From assembly GCA_002633025.1 (NCBI GenBank), contig NMRB01000203.1:122286-186285 (forward strand): DNA of 64,000 bases, read 5' to 3'. Below are positions 59,278-64,000 of the stretch, in pieces; within the stretch, counting starts at the first letter, position 1; the number at the start of each line of letters is the position of its first letter. The notes beneath the pieces are model-generated. The model was not told the DNA's origin and did not search any database. It saw nothing but the letters and a program-made list of their open reading frames with translations. The translations under genes were made by a program, and so were the position numbers. The DNA is from Notospermus geniculatus. Taxonomy: Eukaryota > Nemertea > Pilidiophora > Heteronemertea > Lineidae.

Positions 59278-62200
59278 ATGGCGAATAGAGGTGTTGGAGG
59301 CTCTATTAGGGCCTCCTCCAGTTCGCATCTTGGCCGTGGCCATATGCACGGATTACTGCGGGAGTTCAAAACTTTGTACGAAAACAAACTCCGAAAACTC
59401 GACGATGCCGGCCAAGTTGACGAAGATTCACAAAGGGTAAGATACTGTGTTATGTGTTCTTTTAAAGCGTTTTCCTATTTGCTTCGGCATAACCATGGTT
59501 TACTTTCAGAACTAGTAGATAGACATCTACCATCACACCGAACCTGTGGGTTTTAAAAACTGGGCAGGATGCCACAGCACAGTGCACTGTCGTGACTGTG
59601 GTAGTGCATCGAGCATGCATGCGTATACTAGATACTAAGGGTATACAATGTATAGCCAAATCTCTCTTCATGAGTGGGTGATTTCATTGTGTTCATCATA
59701 ATAGACAGGTGGTCTGCATGATTTTAGGATGATAATTAATCTCTTGTGTTCTATGATGGCACCTGTTTAGTGTTGGTCAATTTGGTCATTTAATTAGGCC
59801 TACTAATTGGGCCTAGGGGGTTAATCCCATCAGAAGAGCCTGATAGCCCAGTGGTTATCACGTCCGCTTTGCAAGCGGCAGGTCCCGGGTTCGAATCCAG
59901 CCCGGGCCATATGGGATTTCATTCCCGGCTCTTCACGTCCGTCGCATGGGACAGTAAGCCGTGGTGCCTTGTACCTTGATGGGCAAGTAAAATACCCCAT
60001 CCAAGTGAGGAACATGAGTAGCTTGTGATGGCCTCCTCCGTACTTACCAGGGCCAATAATGCTGTAGCGTCGGCCCTGACGGAAAAATCAAATACAAAAA
60101 TCCCATCAGAATGAGCCTAATTAATAACTCACGCAGTGAGCCGCGAAGCGGCTCACGAAGTGAGTCTAATGGTTACGTGTGTGTAAAAAAATCTACAAAA
60201 TTCAATGGAAAAATCAATACAGACATGACAGAGATGTGTAGTCCGTGAATCTCAACACCTTGACGCAATATGGCGATTTTGTGGATGTCGTAAACCATCA
60301 TCCTTTCCGCCACGGCCAGAATCAGCCATCCGCCGTGTCACGTCACGACGTCACGTCACGGTGCGTGGCGTCACGAAAAACATCATTTGCAGGAACAGGC
60401 CTCAAAAGGGGGGTCTGGGGGTCTCCCCCAGAAAGGGGGGGGGGTTCGGGGGTCTCCCCCCGAATAGGTAACGGCTGCGTGAGTTCACGAGATCACTGAT
60501 CTTTACATATTAATTAGGCACGAATAATTAATTCAATTGTTGTGGTATGCCTCCGCTCGATAGGCCACTCTGGGCTGGTGCGTTGCAGTAGGCCTAGCTA
60601 GGCCTAATTTCAGGTCATACAGGTTGAGGTAGCATAGGCGTCAGCCGATTTAGGTCTAGGCCTACTCTGGCCGATACGAAATAAAAAGACCCCTATAAAT
60701 TATTACATACATGAACAATACACCGATTTCACATCTCACACGATCGCAGCGCCCCTGGTAGAATTTCTGACCACTTCCGTTTTCAACCTCACTATCAAGC
60801 CGGTGATCCACTGTTGCGATTTTGGCTTGAGACGGGGTTGCGTTCCCTTGCGATTACCTTATAAGGATTTCCGTTTGCCATATAAGGTAACCGCAAGGGA
60901 ACGCAACCCCGTCTCAACCCAAAATCGCAACAGTGGATCACCCGCTTCAGGAGTAAGGCAATTTTTTCCTACATGTAGGTATCGAGGTTGAAAAACATGT
61001 GTTGGTTCCCACCGCCAATGATCCATCCCCTGCTGGGGGCATTGGAACCAATGCGTGCAATTCAACCTCGATCCAGGAAATTTTTGCCCGTACTCCTGGT
61101 AGTGAGGTTATCAACGGAAGTGGGTGTCAGAAATTCTACCAGGGGCGCTGCGATCCTGCGAGATGTGAAATCGGTGTAGTGAAAATGTTGCAGCCTATGA
61201 CAGATTTTTTTCAAAGAAGGGCCTCATTACCCTCGGACAGGTATGAGTGATAAGTACCCCTCCAACCCCGTCTCTTCATCTTTGCAATCATTAAAATAAA
61301 ATGGGGATCTAGCCCTATAATCACCATTGTCGTCAACAGATAGCCCAGGGCAGTTATGAGCCATGAATAACATAGCCTACTGCCAAGAATATACAGTGGA
61401 ACCTCCCTTAGCGGACACCTCTGCCAGGAGGACACCTGCCTATTAAGGACACCAAAGTTCAGTCCTAAATTGACCATTTCTACTCATTCTGACCTCTGTA
61501 ATCAGGACACCTCTCAATTAAGGACAGCATTTGTCAGTCCCAGAGGTGTCCTTAATAGAGAGGTTCCACTGTATTATTAGGGGATATACATTGCCTGGAA
61601 AATGCTTATCAAAAATTAATACGGTAGCCTACAACCCATGAATGGATGTGTATTGAATTTTGGCCAATGTGGTAAATATCCTCCGCAAAAACCAGCACAC
61701 CAGTAGTGAATGATTATTTGTCAATGGTTTAATTGGGTCTCAAGGTGTTTCCTATTGATAAGATTGATGCTTTTTGTCCGTAATTTTAAAGGCAGGTGAA
61801 CTCATTCTGTTGGTTGTCCTTCTGATCAGTTCATCCCACTGCACTACCTTAAGTTAATCAATAATGAGCCATGACTTTGCCCAGGCCATCATCTTCTCAT
61901 GATATTTTGACATATTTTCTTTTCAAACCAGACTATTGAAAACTTGCATTTGACCATTGAAAACTTGAATTTAACCATTGAAACATGAATTTGACCATTG
62001 AAAACTTGAATTTGACTATTGAAAACTTGCATTTGACCATTGAAAACTTGAATTTAACCATTGAAACATGAATTTGACCATTGAAAACTTGAATTTTACT
62101 ATTGAAAAACTTTGAATTTGACCATTGAAAACTTGACTTTGACCATCCATTGAAAACTTGAATTTGGCCATTGAAACCTTGAATTTGACCATTGAAACCT

Positions 62201-63879
62201 TGATCATTATTGAAAACTTGAATTTGGTCATTGAAAACTTGAATTTGACCATTGAAAACTTGAATTTGACAATTGAAAAACTTGAATTTGACCATTGAAA
62301 ATGTCAGTACTTGTGACCACTCATGTTCAAACCCTGAATGCAGAGCACTTACATGTATCTTTAAAATATCAGATTTGTTGTATTATGCGCATTATTTCCC
62401 TCTGGCCATTTTAAAAACAGAATGGCAGGAACCTTGCCAAGCATGCCTCCAATCAATGGATATTTCCATATTTTTACCACAAAAATCAATTTATTTATTG
62501 AGTGTTACTATATAAAACAAACAGCCTCTATTTATGTTTCAATGATGTGCTGACCTATGGCCATTTAATCATTAATCACTGTATCCATCAGAAAACACTC
62601 AAGTGACAGGTAATTTCTTCATCTGACTGTGGGATATGCCAAAGTCAGATGCATAGTTCATTCTGTGGCATACAAGTGAACTGGACGTCCACAGCTATAA
62701 CTGGTTTTCAAATCTGATTTTGGTAAACAACCAAATGCTTTGGCCTGAAACATATTTATGAGATGTGCTCCCAAATTCCTAATTGAGGGCCTGGTTTTGC
62801 AGAAGCCTACCCTTGTATTGGTAATGTGCTGTGTCAATTTATTGTGATTGTGAAACTACATCTAGGTACTTACTAGGCCTACCAGTGCAGTACTTTGAAG
62901 AAAAAGAATGACCTGGGCCATATAAATTATTTGTAGTTTAATACACAGTCATGGGAAGGTTTTGTCATACAAAATTACAATGTCCTACATCCACGACATC
63001 TAGAGCTGAACATTACAATCCAAGAAAATAAATGAGTTTACTTTCCATTGTTGCTTTCTTCTTTATCAGTTTAAGCACAGTCAAAATTGATTTTCTTGTC
63101 CTGAATCATAAAGCTCCTGTCGATTAGGATTTTAATGTGGAAGTAATATACAGTGGAACCTCCCTTAACGGACACCTCTGCCAGGAGGCCACCTCTCTAT
63201 TAAGGACACTAAAGTTCAGTCCCAAATTGACCATTTCTATTCATTTTAACCTCTGCAATCAGGACACCTCTCAATAAAGGACAGCATATGTCAGTCCCAG
63301 ACGTGTCCTTAATAGAAAGGTTCCGCTGTACTATAATCTGTCTGGTAAAACTTCTAACTATAGTCTAGTCAGAAGTAATAATCTGGTACCGGTATTCTGT
63401 GTAGACCTAGTGGGATTTTGGAAAAGCGAAGGAGGTAAAGTAATAAGATGTCGTAAATGAAGGCTTTAGCCTGTTTTTTGCCAGTGGCTACAAATACAGC
63501 TGATCAGCTAGCAATGAAAGTAAACTTGGTTGCAGTTTCCCTTCACGTTTCCATTTGTCATTGTTTCTCAGCCTGGCATGTAAGTTGCTAAATTAGCAAC
63601 AGAATAATATCTTCCGCTGCAGCCCAGAATGCAATAAGGAGGCGGGTATAGTTCCAGAATACTGTGTAGAAGAAAATGGGACTTGAAATAAAAAGACGGA
63701 CCAACATAAAAAAACTGTTCTTTCTTCAGATGCGAGTGCGGGTCCTCCAATCATACGTCGACGACCTGTCGGAGCAAAATGAGGTGCTGGTGCAGACAGT
63801 CGAGGAGTTGGAGAAAGAGGCGAACGACCGAGTGGTGTTACTTGAATCAAAATTACAGAAAGCTGCTTCCTCGGCTAAG
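59278..63879 (+). CDS. Unrecognised coiled-coil protein, first two coding exons, partial at right edge
   Basis: Exons 59278-59436 and 63730-63879 are both phase 0. The first ends CAAAGG then GTAAGA; the second follows TTTCTTCAG and ends AAG then GTTAGG. The first exon encodes MANRGVGG, a Ser-rich linker, then LLREFKTLYENKLRKLDDAG. The second encodes LQSYVDDLSEQNEVLVQTVEEL and continues with heptad-like Leu/Val spacing, a clear coiled coil. I do not recognise the family; a cytoskeletal or centrosomal role is only a guess from the coiled coil. The frame is open upstream to 59056, but ATG 59278 gives the more plausible start. The gene runs off the right edge; the donor GTTAGG is weak. Confidence 0.65.
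59836..60098 (+). mobile_element. Full-length tRNA-derived SINE with 13-bp duplication
   Basis: A-box TGATAGCCCAGTGG and B-box GGTTCGAATCC lie in a degenerate tRNA-like head (TGC in the anticodon loop). The acceptor and T stems do not pair well, so it is not a working tRNA gene. The tail is A-rich (AAATCAAATACAAA). AATCCCATCAGAA flanks both ends (59823-59835 and 60099-60111). Confidence 0.85.
60721..61176. mobile_element. 456-bp TA-flanked palindromic element with two nested hairpins
   Basis: Outer ends CACCGATTTCACATCTC and GAGATGTGAAATCGGTG, TA on each side, arms of about 75 bp. Two further hairpins lie inside: about 60802-60942 (GGTGATCCACTGTTGCGATT arms) and about 60980-61071 (ATCGAGGTTGAA arms). 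Confidence 0.65.
61394..61571. mobile_element. 178-bp MITE, CAGTGGAACCTC ends, TA duplication
   Basis: Terminal inverted repeats CAGTGGAACCTC / GAGGTTCCACTG with flanking TA. Nearly the same length and sequence as 63151-63328. Confidence 0.8.
61933..62300. repeat. Minisatellite of about 21-bp units
   Basis: About 17 copies of GAAAACTTGAATTTGACCATT with small indels. Because 21 is divisible by three, long open frames appear on the minus strand; they are a by-product. Confidence 0.9.
63151..63328. mobile_element. 178-bp MITE, second copy
   Basis: Same family as 61394-61571, with a few substitutions including GGTTCCGCTG at the right end; TA flanks both ends. Confidence 0.8.
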
Positions 63880-64000
63880 GTTAGGATCCGAATTTTATTT
63901 GGATGCAATATGCCAAAAAACCCATGAAGTCTTTACATAAGGTTGCATGTCTTAAAATAATGAATCATTGGCCATTTTTTGTCATGAATGTCGCAAGAAG

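Larger units (their letters stand above)
59437..63729. other. Intron of the coiled-coil gene, repeat-rich
   Basis: This 4.3-kb intron contains a full SINE (59836-60098), a G-rich inverted-repeat element (about 60126-60485), a nested palindromic element (60721-61176), two copies of a TA-flanked MITE and a 21-bp minisatellite. Confidence 0.6.

Noticed and set aside
59838-59912. Possible tRNA-Ala gene (TGC in the anticodon loop)
   Set aside because: Acceptor and T stems do not pair; it is the head of a SINE with a 13-bp duplication.
61933-62295. 120-codon minus-strand repeat frame
   Set aside because: It is the 21-bp minisatellite read in frame.
1-64000. CRISPR arrays, bacterial operons, phage or viral genes
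   Set aside because: None seen; the tandem and inverted repeats are animal minisatellites and transposons.

Overview
This window is a draft-assembly scaffold from an animal genome. The genes are intron-rich with GT-AG splice sites, and there are two N-runs plus two single-base N joins. The introns carry many short inverted-repeat transposons and tRNA-derived SINEs. Four genes match conserved animal families. Scattered TACATGTA- and TAGGCCTA-type motifs suggest a marine invertebrate, perhaps a deuterostome such as a cephalochordate, hemichordate or echinoderm, but the sequence alone does not settle the species.

Layout, left to right. (1) 768-14993, minus strand: the 5' part of a large cadherin, with signal peptide, about 12 cadherin repeats and a basic RRSRR site. 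It runs off the left edge. (2) 14994-16718: cadherin upstream region and gene-poor DNA. (3) 16719-30792, minus strand: a complete rhophilin gene (HR1, BRO1 and PDZ; 652 residues over 15 exons). Its last exon appears twice because about 2 kb is duplicated across a single N at 18968, which is probably an assembly join of two haplotypes. (4) 30793-31029: a 237-bp head-to-head promoter interval. (5) 31030-41238, plus strand: a complete Acinus (ACIN1) gene with SAP domain, RRM, RSB motif and RS tail; 776 residues over 15 exons. (6) 41239-46787: Acinus 3' UTR, two SINEs, one N gap and only weak open frames. (7) 46788-55464, minus strand: purine nucleoside phosphorylase (PNP), with two possible first exons. 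Two conserved blocks of the enzyme could not be found. (8) 55465-59277: repeats and weak candidate exons, one region split by a hAT-like insertion. (9) 59278 to the right edge, plus strand: the first two exons of an unrecognised coiled-coil protein.

The genes do not form one pathway. Cadherin acts in cell adhesion, rhophilin in Rho-GTP signalling, Acinus in the exon-junction and splicing (ASAP) complex, and PNP in purine salvage. The most unusual content lies in the repeats. Five different inverted-repeat elements start with CAG and end with CTG, and each is flanked by an exact 5-bp duplication. One is present in one of the two duplicated haplotype copies and absent from the other. A dispersed repeat carries a hammerhead-like core. 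A candidate 24-nt frame-preserving microexon lies in the cadherin gene.
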